DNA of 64,000 nucleotides from Hirschia maritima DSM 19733 (GTDB taxonomy: Bacteria; Pseudomonadota; Alphaproteobacteria; Caulobacterales; Hyphomonadaceae), in assembly GCF_000378345.1 (NCBI RefSeq), contig NZ_KB899548.1, positions 62,001 through 126,000 on the forward strand. Reading direction: 5' to 3'. Each line of letters begins with the position of its first letter. Positions within the stretch are counted from its first letter, which is position 1. The notes below the pieces were generated by a model, which had not been told where the DNA came from, did no database searches, and saw only the letters and a list, made by a program, of their open reading frames with translations. Positions 26,031 to 34,884 of this stretch are shown one piece after another. Both the position numbers and the translations under genes were made by a program.

Positions 26031-28238
26031 ATGAACCTTACACAATTCTCCTTTGAAGTAGGCGATAACGGCGTAGCTCTAGCTAAATTTGATGCACCAG
26101 AGCGTTCCATGAACACACTTACAAAAGCTGCAAATGAAGATATTGCAGCTATTGTAAAAGAAGTAATTGAAAACGAAGCTATTAAAGGTTTGGTTTTCAC
26201 TTCGGGTAAGAAATCCGGTTTCTGTGCCGGAGCAGATCTTGGTGAAATGACAGGTCTTTTGGCGTTGGCACAAAAGGCTGAAACTCCTGCTGAAAAAGAA
26301 GAGGTCTTCAACCTCGCATTCGGCATCAACAAGCTTTTCCGTGAAATGGAAACATGCGGTAAGCCGGTTGCTATTGCAATCAATGGTCTTGCCATGGGTG
26401 GTGGATTGGAGCTTGCACTAGCTTGTCACTACCGCATTGTTGCAGATGATCAGCCAAAGCTTCGTCTTGCGCTTCCTGAAGGTAAAATCGGTCTTCTACC
26501 TGGTGGTGGTGGTACACAGCGTCTGCCTCGTTTGATGGGTATTCAAGCCGCTGCTCCATACCTATTACAAGGTAAGGGAATGAAAGCTCAAGAAGCAGTG
26601 GCAATGGGAGTATGTCACGCGACTGCACCAACTGCTGAGCTTGTTGAAAAAGCAACTGAATGGGTGCTTGCTAACCCGAATGCAAAAGCGCCATGGGACC
26701 AAGATAAATTCAGAGTTCCTGGTGGAGTGCCAAACCAGCACCCGGGTGCGACTCAAGTATTGATGATGGGTAATGCCATGATCGTGAAAGAGACACACGG
26801 TAACTACCCAGCACAAAAGAACATTCTTTCTTGTGTGTATGAAGGGCTTCAGCTTCCGCTTGATTTAGGTCTAAAGGTTGAAAGTCGCTATTTCGCAAAA
26901 ACGGTAGCAACACCTGAAGCGCAGGGCATGGTACGCACATTGTTCCAATCTCTGCAGGATCTTTCTAAAGGTGCATCACGTCCTGAAGGTGTCCCAAAGT
27001 ACGAAATCAACAAAGTTGGTGTCGTGGGTGCTGGATTGATGGGGGCTGGTATTGCTTATGTACAAGCTGCTGCGGGTATTCCGACAGTTCTTGTAGACGT
27101 AAGCCAAGAGTCAGCTGATCGCGGTAAGGATTATTCTAAGCGCATCGTCGATAAAGCTGTTAAGCGCGGTAAGATGACACAAGAAAAAGCAGATGCTCTT
27201 CTTGGATTGATTACACCTACAACAGATTATGATCAGCTCAATGGTTCTGACTTGATTATCGAAGCGGTATTCGAGAACCCGGAATTGAAAGCTGAAATCA
27301 CAAAGAAATGTGAAGCTCAAATAGCTGATACAGCTGTAATGGGGTCAAACACTTCTACGCTTCCAATCACAGGTCTTGCTGAAGCTTCTGATCGTCCAGA
27401 CAATTTCATCGGTATCCACTTCTTCTCTCCAGTTGAGAAAATGGGTCTTGTTGAAATCATTATGGGAGAGAAGACGTCTCAAGAGACACTCGCTAAGGCG
27501 ATGGACTATGTGTTGAAGATTAGAAAAACACCTATCGCTGTAAATGACTTCCGTGGTTTCTATACATCACGCTGTTTCAGTACATACACGCATGAAGGTA
27601 TTACAATGTTAAGCGAGGGTATTGCACCTGCTATCATTGAAAACCTCGGTCGTCAGTCTGGAATGCCAATGGGGCCATTGGAAGTTTCTGATAGTGTTGG
27701 TCTTGATACTGGTCTGAAGATTGGTCGCCAAATGGCTGCCGCTGAAGGTGTTGATTATGAGGCAGACCCTCTTGGCGCGCTAACAGCATGGATCGTTGAA
27801 GAAAAAGGCCGTGTTGGTCGTAAAGCTGGTCAAGGTTATTACGATTACAACGAAAAAGGTAAGCCGTCAGAAATTTGGAAAGGTTTGTCTGAGCGTATCG
27901 AAGTGAAAACAACTGAGGTTTCACTTGAAGAACGTGAAGAGCTTATCAAGCGTCTTCTTATTCGTCAGGGTATCGAAGTGGCTCGCTGTTTCGAAGAAGG
28001 CGTGATCACAGATGCGCGTGATGGTGATGTTGGTTCTATCCTCGCTTGGGGCTTTGCGCCTTACACAGGTGGAACAGTTTCATACATCGATCTGAAATGG
28101 GGTGTTGCCGCATTTGTTGCTGAAGCAGACCGTTTGGCAGATGCTTATGGTGAGCGTTTCCGCCCGGGTGCCATGCTTCGTGAAATGGCTGAAAAGGGTG
28201 AGACATTCTACCAAAGGTTTCCTCCCGCTGGTCACTAG
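26031..28238 (+). CDS. fadJ: 3-hydroxyacyl-CoA dehydrogenase/enoyl-CoA hydratase, FadB/FadJ-type
   Basis: This is the bifunctional alpha subunit of beta-oxidation, 735 residues. The N-terminal crotonase domain (about 1-190) has the oxyanion motif around GAMGGGLEL-type sequence (NGLAMGGGLELALA) and the GKIGLLPGGGGTQ stretch. The NAD-binding domain begins near 325 with KVGVVGAGLMGAGIA. The dehydrogenase histidine is in GIHFFSPVEKM, followed by two C-terminal 3HCDH domains. The ATG at 26031 is chosen because GGAGG stands seven bases before it, directly after the thiolase stop. A strong terminator follows, closing the operon. Confidence 0.94.
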   Translation: MNLTQFSFEVGDNGVALAKFDAPERSMNTLTKAANEDIAAIVKEVIENEAIKGLVFTSGKKSGFCAGADLGEMTGLLALAQKAETPAEKEEVFNLAFGINKLFREMETCGKPVAIAINGLAMGGGLELALACHYRIVADDQPKLRLALPEGKIGLLPGGGGTQRLPRLMGIQAAAPYLLQGKGMKAQEAVAMGVCHATAPTAELVEKATEWVLANPNAKAPWDQDKFRVPGGVPNQHPGATQVLMMGNAMIVKETHGNYPAQKNILSCVYEGLQLPLDLGLKVESRYFAKTVATPEAQGMVRTLFQSLQDLSKGASRPEGVPKYEINKVGVVGAGLMGAGIAYVQAAAGIPTVLVDVSQESADRGKDYSKRIVDKAVKRGKMTQEKADALLGLITPTTDYDQLNGSDLIIEAVFENPELKAEITKKCEAQIADTAVMGSNTSTLPITGLAEASDRPDNFIGIHFFSPVEKMGLVEIIMGEKTSQETLAKAMDYVLKIRKTPIAVNDFRGFYTSRCFSTYTHEGITMLSEGIAPAIIENLGRQSGMPMGPLEVSDSVGLDTGLKIGRQMAAAEGVDYEADPLGALTAWIVEEKGRVGRKAGQGYYDYNEKGKPSEIWKGLSERIEVKTTEVSLEEREELIKRLLIRQGIEVARCFEEGVITDARDGDVGSILAWGFAPYTGGTVSYIDLKWGVAAFVAEADRLADAYGERFRPGAMLREMAEKGETFYQRFPPAGH

Positions 28239-28283
28239 TTAGTTTCCAGCATCCCCGCATACTCTTCTCAGAGTATCAAAGAG

Positions 28284-28317
28284 CCGAGTGGTCCTGTTGG
28301 ATCACTCGGTTTTTTTG
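28284..28317 (+). terminator. rho-independent terminator of the beta-oxidation operon
   Basis: CCGAGTGGTCC (28284-28294) pairs with GGATCACTCGG (28299-28309) through one G-U pair across a TGTT loop, and seven T residues follow. It lies 45 bases after the stop of the last operon gene. Confidence 0.9.
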
Positions 28318-28437
28318 TTTCTGAGTTTAATGCGACAATGCGCCAGTTTTTCATTGGGTGATATGTGTGGTTTAATCCACAATTAAACAAGGGATATTGT
28401 TTAATTAGATCCAAATTGCAGAACTGGAGGGTGTATC

Positions 28438-29283
28438 ATGAGTGTATTTTTAACCCTAACCGAAGGCGCTGAATCAATGGCGGAAGCCACTGTATTCGCT
28501 TGCCGATTAAGCAAGAGATTGGATACAAAAATTGTGGGCGTCTCAGCAATGCCTGATCCTGCTGGATCGCTGCTTATGACGGGGGCTGGTGTTGGGCTGT
28601 ACATGCCAAGCAGCTCTCAAGTTATTCGAGGTGTTGCTGATGCGCAAAAACAGACAAGAGAAAAGCTGGAAGCAGAGTTTAATACAGTCTGTAATGATGA
28701 GAGTATAAATTCAGACAAAGCAGAAGTGCGTCATATTGAGGGATTGCCTGAGCAGGAATTTGGAGCTGCTGCGATTTTATCTGCCGCCTTAGTTTTTCCG
28801 CATGATTGTGGGCGGGCAAGTGGTCCGTATGGTTCTGCATTTGAGTATACGCTCATGTCTAGGCGTCAGCCAGTTATCATAGCTGGCACTAACAAAGACC
28901 CAGATCTTTCAACAGTTGTCATAGCATGGGATGGAAGCCCTGAAGCAGCCAGAGCAATAGCATTGCATGAGAGAGTAATTTGTAGTGCGGATCGCGTGAT
29001 CATTGCTCAAAACTCAGAGCGAATTGACCCTCAAGACCAAAACGGTCCAGAGGATACGAGCGTGGTTCGTCAATGGCTTGAAGTCCGGAATATTCCAACA
29101 ACGGTTAGAGAGTTTTCGGGTGGAATTGCAGACGGGTTATTGAAGCTCGCTGAGGAAGAAAATGCGGGAATTTTGGTAGCAGGTGCATTTGGACATTCTC
29201 GCGTCGAAGAAATGATATTTGGTGGAGTGAGCCGAACTCTATTGCGAGCAGACCACGGGCCAGCACTCGCAATAGCTCACTGA
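28438..29283 (+). CDS. universal stress protein family (UspA-like)
   Basis: This 281-residue protein has a degenerate N-terminal Usp half and a C-terminal UspA domain. The nucleotide-binding pattern G-2X-G-9X-G with a following small residue lies in GAFGHSRVEEMIFGGVSR near the C-terminus. Members bind ATP or act in stress survival; the exact role is unknown. GGAGG precedes the ATG. A conserved small hypothetical gene follows after about 60 bases with its own Shine-Dalgarno and may be cotranscribed. Confidence 0.88.
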   Translation: MSVFLTLTEGAESMAEATVFACRLSKRLDTKIVGVSAMPDPAGSLLMTGAGVGLYMPSSSQVIRGVADAQKQTREKLEAEFNTVCNDESINSDKAEVRHIEGLPEQEFGAAAILSAALVFPHDCGRASGPYGSAFEYTLMSRRQPVIIAGTNKDPDLSTVVIAWDGSPEAARAIALHERVICSADRVIIAQNSERIDPQDQNGPEDTSVVRQWLEVRNIPTTVREFSGGIADGLLKLAEEENAGILVAGAFGHSRVEEMIFGGVSRTLLRADHGPALAIAH

Positions 29284-29346
29284 ACGATTTCATTGAGGAT
29301 TAGGTTCTCAATACACAAATCTGAAATACATCTTAGGAGAATTTCC

Positions 29347-29715
29347 ATGGCACTAAACCGCATCATTTTGCGTCTCGCTAGAAATCCCGGATTTCCAGAT
29401 GGAGACATGCACCAGGGATACACAATTATCGCTCCATTAAATGGAGAGAACCACTTGGATATCGAAGAGTGGAGAGAAAAGAAAACTGATTGTACAGTTC
29501 TTCGTTTTCACCCGGATGATGCAGAAAAAGCAGACGGCCTTCTAACTCACCGCGGCTCTCACTGGTTCTTTCACTATGATGAGGAAAGCGAAGGGCCCGA
29601 TGAAGCGGCGCATAGATTGGGAGACCATGTGTTTATCCAAGGAGAGTATATGTCCGTGCGCCACCATGCGGAGGAAGCGTTGACTTACATTATTTCGGAA
29701 GTTTCTCCCGTTTAG
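29347..29715 (+). CDS. conserved hypothetical protein
   Basis: This is a soluble 122-residue protein starting MALNRIILRLARNPGFPDGD, with no signal peptide or membrane segment. It is rich in His, Asp and Glu towards the C-terminus (GLLTHRGSHWFFHYDEE). I recall similar unnamed proteins in other alphaproteobacteria, but no function. The ATG at 29347 is chosen because AGGAG lies seven bases upstream. It follows the Usp gene and may share its stress-related regulation. Confidence 0.8.
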   Translation: MALNRIILRLARNPGFPDGDMHQGYTIIAPLNGENHLDIEEWREKKTDCTVLRFHPDDAEKADGLLTHRGSHWFFHYDEESEGPDEAAHRLGDHVFIQGEYMSVRHHAEEALTYIISEVSPV

Positions 29716-29983
29716 CTGGGGATGGAACCTTAAGTGAAAGCTAAATTGTTTTTAAGGTTCCAGCCTCTTCACTTTCAGTACATGCGAGCTGACTATCATT
29801 TTGCGGCTATTCGATTCTCGGGTGGTCGCAATGAATTTTGGCTTTGAGTTACCTGAATGCGCAGGTCTTTAACGAATAAAGCTGAGATTTTTCAATAATC
29901 ATTTGCCCAATGCCGGGAGATGGTTAATACATTGGCTGTGCTTTTAATGGGGCGGGCTAAGATTGGAAGTTCGGGATTAGTCG

Positions 29984-30904
29984 ATGAGGCGTATGCAATT
30001 AAATCGGTCTATCGTATTGGCGGGGATTTTACCGCTAGTTTTGTCAGTGTCGTCATGTGATCTCTTGGATAATTCCAAGAATAAAGACGAAACACCTGAA
30101 GCTGCCGAGCCAACTGCTGAAGCGCCTCAATATGTTATTCCCGAAACAATTGTTTTAGAAACTCCAGCTGCGCCCTCAAGTGTGGAATTGGATACATCTA
30201 GTTGGGCAATTAAACCTCCTTTTTACGCTGCGGGTCAGGAACCATTTTGGCGGTTGGAGCTAAATGATGGGTGGTTTATTTTCCAACGTTTGGGGCTTCC
30301 AGAAATTGAAGCTCAAATAAGTGCTCCAAATCGTGTTGATGGCGTAGATGAGTTTGATCTTGATGGAGTGAAAATTTCTATCAAAGCAGGGGCTTGCCCT
30401 AATGCGCAAGCCAATGAGCCTGTGCGAGGTTCGATTACGCTTGTGCATGATGAAGTGAGTTATCAAGGATGTGTCTACAGAGGTGCGACGCAAGATGGTG
30501 AAGCCGCCGAAGCTGTTGAAACCTCTTCATCTTCAAAGTGGACTAATGAAATCGGTATCTATGCGATAGAAGTTGATGAATGTTTGAAGGCTTTAGATGG
30601 TATTCAAGCGGGTGCTTCTGCACGATCGTATGTGTCTGCAATGAATGCGCAAAATGATGGGAAGACCGCATTTGTGCTTAGAACACGCAAAGGAAATGAC
30701 TATCTTTGTCTTGCGCTGACTGCTGGCGGTGTTGAATCTATTGAACCTCTAGCAAATTCAAAACGCGAGGATTGGATGAATGTGTCGGGTCGCTTCATGC
30801 GCGTTGAAAGCGGACCGCCACCGAGAGCCTGTCTGGATGCCGAAGCAGTGATGGTTGATGGGCATCTTACAGGGTATCTACTGCCTAGAAACTGTCGTCC
30901 GTAG
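29984..30904 (+). CDS. putative lipoprotein, COG3650-like
   Basis: This 306-residue protein has a signal peptide ending in SVSSC (lipobox). A Glu/Pro-rich linker follows, and then a domain beginning FYAAGQEPFWRLEL, which resembles the COG3650/HslJ-neighbouring periplasmic family. A cysteine-containing C-terminal region (CLALTAGG, RACLDAEAV, RNCRP) may form disulfides. The function is unknown. The ATG at 29984 is used; another ATG three codons later is equally possible. Confidence 0.78.
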   Translation: MRRMQLNRSIVLAGILPLVLSVSSCDLLDNSKNKDETPEAAEPTAEAPQYVIPETIVLETPAAPSSVELDTSSWAIKPPFYAAGQEPFWRLELNDGWFIFQRLGLPEIEAQISAPNRVDGVDEFDLDGVKISIKAGACPNAQANEPVRGSITLVHDEVSYQGCVYRGATQDGEAAEAVETSSSSKWTNEIGIYAIEVDECLKALDGIQAGASARSYVSAMNAQNDGKTAFVLRTRKGNDYLCLALTAGGVESIEPLANSKREDWMNVSGRFMRVESGPPPRACLDAEAVMVDGHLTGYLLPRNCRP

Positions 30905-30965
30905 GCGCGTCGGTTCTATCTGGTTTTGAATTCGAAGCCCAATTCATTTGAGATTCGGTCAAAGA

Positions 30966-32684
30966 TTACGACCACGACTTAAACCCTATAGTGGATTTTC
31001 TTGCACTGGCAGCTTCATCGGCAGCTTTTTTAGCTTTTGCAGCTCTTTCCTCAGCTTCAGCTTTTTCTTTTTGTAAGCGTGCTATTCTTTCGTGGTCATC
31101 AGCGCGTTGGCGAATATCATCGGGCACACCAGGAATAAGAGTTCCGATGTTTCCAGCGATTGTCAGTCCTGTAGCTGTGACTTTGTTTTTAAAGGAAAAG
31201 CCGATGCTAGGCGGGGTTTCTTGAACCGGTTCAATAATTGGTTCAGGTGATGTCTCAATAGCGGGCTCTTCAACGGGTAAAGAAGGTAGAGCGGGTTCTT
31301 CTGCAATTGCGGCGGCTTCAGCAACGGGTGGAAGAACTTCCTCGTCTAAAGAGGGTAATGGCGGCGTTTCTTCAATCGCAGTTTCTAATTCTTGCTCGGC
31401 AGCAGCCAACTCCGCAGTTCTTTTGGCAAAAGGTTGGAAATGCATCTCTGATGAAGATTCGATAGGCGCTTCAATAGGGAGCTCTAAACCTTCCAAAGAA
31501 GCAGGTGGGACCAGTTCTTCCTCAATTTCCATGGCTGTGTCTTCAGGAAAATCCGGTGCACTCATAGGCGGAGGAGGAGGTGGTAAAACTTCCTCTGTAT
31601 CTAACTTTAAATCGTTGGATGGGCTCGGACCATCCGTTTGAGGCGGTTCATCAAATGCCGTTTCCAATTCCGGTGTTGAAGGAATTGGGGGAATTTCCAA
31701 AGAGTTATCGAGCGCCTCAGGTATTTCAATCTCTTCATTGAACGGTTCGATGTCTGAAGGAGTTGGCGCTTCAGAGACTAAATCGGATACTTCTTCATCT
31801 GAAGCTTTTGGTAGGGTGGCCGATGCTGCAGCTGCGGCTGCAGCGGCCATGCTTCCAGCAGCGAACCCACCAATAGCGGGAGTATCAACTACATGAGTTT
31901 TAAATTCCGGAACTTCTTCTTCTGCCGACTCTTCGAGTTCTTGTGATGTTTCTTCGACTGCTGAGTCCATTGCCAGTTCTTGCGGTGCTTCAGGAAGTTC
32001 TGGCACCGGCTCCGGCGGAAGTTCAGCAGATAGCAATGCTTCTGCGTCGAAGTCTGTTAATTCTGGTTCTGTGATTGTTTCAATAGAAAGATTTTCAGGT
32101 TCCACTTGTTCAACTGTTTCCTCAACAGAGGAAGTTTCTTCGGCGAGATGATCTAACTCATCGCCTGAAACGGGGGTTGAGCCATTTATTTCGGCAACCA
32201 TTTTTACGACTGCTGCACTCATCCCAGCTTCGGTTGCTGGATCAGAATTTGTTTTGATCGAACTTTCCGTTTGTTCTTCGGAAACAGAAGGAGATGCATC
32301 AGTGTGAGGTTGGCCTGGGAAAGCTGGGCCAGATTTTTTGATTGGCGTTGTGCTTGCTTCAACTGCGTCTAGGATTGAAGCGATAGCTTGCTCAGTTCCC
32401 TTTGCGAATCTATTGGCTTCACCTGCTAGTTCAGTGACGATGGAAGCAAAGGTGCGACCAGTTGAATCTTGAGCACTTTCGAGTACTTCAGTCGTGACAT
32501 CCTCTAGCAATCGGCCATTTACATGAGACAGCTTCACAGTTGCTGGTGAACCAGTTAGTTCGACTACATAGCCTTCAGTCTCGAGAATGACGCCCTCAGG
32601 CTCACGTTCTTTCCAATCGATCGTACCTTTTTGGGTGCGTTCAAGGAGTTTCTCGATGAGTTTTTGTGTCGAGATGTGAAGCAT
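30966..32684 (-). CDS. hypothetical acidic Pro/Glu/Ala-rich protein
   Basis: The 572-residue product has three parts. Residues 1-110 look folded (MLHISTQKLIEKLLERTQ onward, with beta-strand pattern). Residues about 120-510 are low-complexity, very rich in Glu, Pro, Ser and Ala, with repeated short blocks such as LPSLPVEEPA and an alanine run (MAAAAAAAA). The C-terminal 60 residues form a charged coiled coil (ERIARLQKEKAEAEERAAKA). There is no signal peptide. I do not recognise the family. The long disordered middle suggests a scaffold or adaptor, but this is a guess. Confidence 0.75.
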   Translation of the reverse strand: MLHISTQKLIEKLLERTQKGTIDWKEREPEGVILETEGYVVELTGSPATVKLSHVNGRLLEDVTTEVLESAQDSTGRTFASIVTELAGEANRFAKGTEQAIASILDAVEASTTPIKKSGPAFPGQPHTDASPSVSEEQTESSIKTNSDPATEAGMSAAVVKMVAEINGSTPVSGDELDHLAEETSSVEETVEQVEPENLSIETITEPELTDFDAEALLSAELPPEPVPELPEAPQELAMDSAVEETSQELEESAEEEVPEFKTHVVDTPAIGGFAAGSMAAAAAAAASATLPKASDEEVSDLVSEAPTPSDIEPFNEEIEIPEALDNSLEIPPIPSTPELETAFDEPPQTDGPSPSNDLKLDTEEVLPPPPPPMSAPDFPEDTAMEIEEELVPPASLEGLELPIEAPIESSSEMHFQPFAKRTAELAAAEQELETAIEETPPLPSLDEEVLPPVAEAAAIAEEPALPSLPVEEPAIETSPEPIIEPVQETPPSIGFSFKNKVTATGLTIAGNIGTLIPGVPDDIRQRADDHERIARLQKEKAEAEERAAKAKKAADEAASARKSTIGFKSWS

Positions 32685-32862
32685 GGTTAGGTTATTCTCT
32701 TAAATAGTGTGCTTTTAGACTGATATAAGCCCGTTAGGCGTATGCTGAAAGACGTTAAGTGTTCTATTTTGGCCGAAAGCTGAAATATTCTCAGTATTTG
32801 GACGATAATTGTTATGCATAAATAAGGCCAAATGGCCCTGGAAGTGTGTTTAGTTTTTTTGA

Positions 32863-34014
32863 TTATGAATGAATAGGAGACTGAGAGAGTTTTCTCAACA
32901 AGTTATTTGATAACCATTTTACCACCGGAATGCTTACCGCATCTCCGATGATTTGGAGGGCGGGTGTTTCTTTCTCTGGTAAAAGATAGTCTTCTGTTAG
33001 CCCCATTAGCCGCCCGGCTTCTTTTGTGTTTAATGTTCGCAGCCTTGCTTGGCCGTTATGCGTCACCATCAACAATTGCTTGGATGACCCGCCAGCAGGT
33101 GTACGCAAGCAACCGGCTAACCCATCATACCGGATTTCAGCACGCTGAACCTTTGCGCCATCTTCCAAGCGGATCCGTCGATAGACCGCTCCAGCGCGCC
33201 ATTTTTTTTCTTTCAATGCTGCCTCAAATTTTGTCCGGTGAAGAGGGGACATTTGACCTATCAGTTTTTGTGTAGCTTCATCTGAGCGCCATTGGTTTTC
33301 CGGGACTTTACGATCTAAAATATCTTCTAGGTTAGCATTGCGTGCAGAAGGTTCGGGTAAATTCCACCACACCCATGCCATGCGACTAGATGGGTCTAGG
33401 CGTCCTACTACTTTTTGCAAATTGGGTGGGTGAAATACTGGATTTGGATTTGCGACTTCTAATTCTTTTGGGATTTTCCCTTTGTGAGCAATAATAAACA
33501 AGCGCTGCCGGGATTGCGGGCTGAAAAGAGCAGCGTCGAGCACCATAGCACCCACGCGATATCCAGCATCTGCGAGCGTTTCGGTTACAGCGATAAAGTC
33601 ACGGCCTCGTCGTGATGAAATCAGACCAGAAACATTTTCTAACGCTAAAGTATCTGGTGCGCGTTCATCATCTGCCATTGCCTCAATAAGACGCCAAAAA
33701 CCCCAAAAGGCACTTGAGCGAGGTGCGTTCAGTCCTTTGCGTGCACCAGCTATGGAAATATCCTGACAGGGGAAGGAGGCCCAAGCCAATTCCGCATTGG
33801 GAATGTTCTCTGGGTTCAATTCCCAGACATCACCTGAATTAAACTTGGTAGTTCCAAAATTACGTTGGTAGGTTTGAGCTTTCAACTGGTTGTTGTCATT
33901 TGCAAAAACGCATTGAAAATCATCGTCCAACCCAATGTTGGCGAAGCCGCCACCGGCGAAAAATTCCAGCATGCGCGGGAGTTCTGATTTTCGGAGCGAA
34001 TCAAATAATTCCAT
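32863..34014 (-). CDS. DNA (cytosine-5-)-methyltransferase, orphan
   Basis: This is a C5-cytosine DNA methyltransferase of 383 residues. It has the AdoMet-binding motif I (LEFFAGGGFANIGL), the catalytic motif IV SFPCQDIS (C83), motif VI ENVSGL (126-131) and motif VIII QSRQRLF. A variable target-recognition region follows (about 225-300), then C-terminal motifs IX and X. No restriction endonuclease or Vsr gene lies beside it; its neighbours are a Pro/Glu-rich protein and a hydroxylase family gene. It is therefore an orphan methylase or a lone remnant of a restriction-modification system. The recognition sequence cannot be deduced. The ATG lacks a clear Shine-Dalgarno. Confidence 0.92.
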   Translation of the reverse strand: MELFDSLRKSELPRMLEFFAGGGFANIGLDDDFQCVFANDNNQLKAQTYQRNFGTTKFNSGDVWELNPENIPNAELAWASFPCQDISIAGARKGLNAPRSSAFWGFWRLIEAMADDERAPDTLALENVSGLISSRRGRDFIAVTETLADAGYRVGAMVLDAALFSPQSRQRLFIIAHKGKIPKELEVANPNPVFHPPNLQKVVGRLDPSSRMAWVWWNLPEPSARNANLEDILDRKVPENQWRSDEATQKLIGQMSPLHRTKFEAALKEKKWRAGAVYRRIRLEDGAKVQRAEIRYDGLAGCLRTPAGGSSKQLLMVTHNGQARLRTLNTKEAGRLMGLTEDYLLPEKETPALQIIGDAVSIPVVKWLSNNLLRKLSQSPIHS

Positions 34015-34090
34015 TTCGTCAGAATGTCTGAATTTTGAAACTCACAAAAGCTTTATTGTTCTTTGTCGCTGATGTCTTTAACCTATTGTG

Positions 34091-34879
34091 ATGGAAAATT
34101 TTGAAACAATTATTCGATTTATAAGTTTCTTGGGAGCATTCACTCTATTTGGACTGCTTGAATTTTTCTATCCGGATAGAAAACGTCAGTTGCCTAGATT
34201 CAAGCGGTGGACGGGAAGTTTTGGATTGCTTGTCGTTAGCGGCGTTTTGGCGAAGCTTGTTTTACCTGCTGGTTTAGCGGCCATTGCAGTTTGGGCTACT
34301 CAAAATGAATTTGGTTTATTTAATTCAGTTCTGGCTTTGCCATTTCTAGTGCAGTTTTTTTTGAGCGTAATTTTGTTGGATTTAGCAATATGGGCCCAAC
34401 ATGTAGCTAGTCATAATATACCATTTTTATGGAAACTACATCGTGTGCATCATTCTGATCCAGAAGTAGATGTTACAACGGCGTTTCGGTTTCACCCCCT
34501 AGAAATTATTCTTTCGCTTGGGTGGAAGGTTGTCATTGTCTGTATGTTGGGCGCACCTGTTTTAGCTGTGTTTTGGTTTCAAGTCCTGTTAAATGCAGGC
34601 GCTCAGTTCAATCATGCTAATATCAAGCTCCCGAAATGGCTCGATAGTATTGTTCGTATTTTTGTCGTAACGCCCGCAATGCATCGTGTGCATCATTCCG
34701 TTAGAAAAGAAGAATGTAATTCCAATTATGGTTTCTTTCTTTCTATGTGGGATCGGATGTTCAATACCTACAAAAGAGATTTCATTGATCCTGCATCAGT
34801 CCATATCGGATATACGCGGTTTGGTGAGGTGAATAATCAACGGTTGGATAAATTGCTGCTGCAGCCATTGAAAAAATAA
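34091..34879 (+). CDS. sterol desaturase/fatty acid hydroxylase family protein
   Basis: This is a di-iron membrane enzyme of 262 residues. The histidine boxes are visible as HNIPFLWKLHRVHHSD, FRFHPLE and MHRVHHSV, with four to five hydrophobic segments before and between them. Members hydroxylate or desaturate lipids or carotenoids; the substrate is unknown. The ATG at 34091 is preferred over the GTG one codon upstream; no strong Shine-Dalgarno is present. It converges on the redoxin lipoprotein gene, with five bases between the stops. Confidence 0.9.
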   Translation: MENFETIIRFISFLGAFTLFGLLEFFYPDRKRQLPRFKRWTGSFGLLVVSGVLAKLVLPAGLAAIAVWATQNEFGLFNSVLALPFLVQFFLSVILLDLAIWAQHVASHNIPFLWKLHRVHHSDPEVDVTTAFRFHPLEIILSLGWKVVIVCMLGAPVLAVFWFQVLLNAGAQFNHANIKLPKWLDSIVRIFVVTPAMHRVHHSVRKEECNSNYGFFLSMWDRMFNTYKRDFIDPASVHIGYTRFGEVNNQRLDKLLLQPLKK

Positions 34880-34884
34880 CTTCT

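Noticed and set aside
24880-28260. Minus-strand reading frames inside the thiolase and FadJ-type genes, up to 131 codons
   Set aside because: The plus-strand genes are intact and well supported; the antisense frames show no recognisable motif.
29724-29761. Inverted repeat GGAACCTTAA/TTAAGGTTCC after the hypothetical gene following the Usp gene
   Set aside because: The 10-bp arms are perfect but AT-rich, with an 18-nt loop and no T-run, so I did not call it a terminator.
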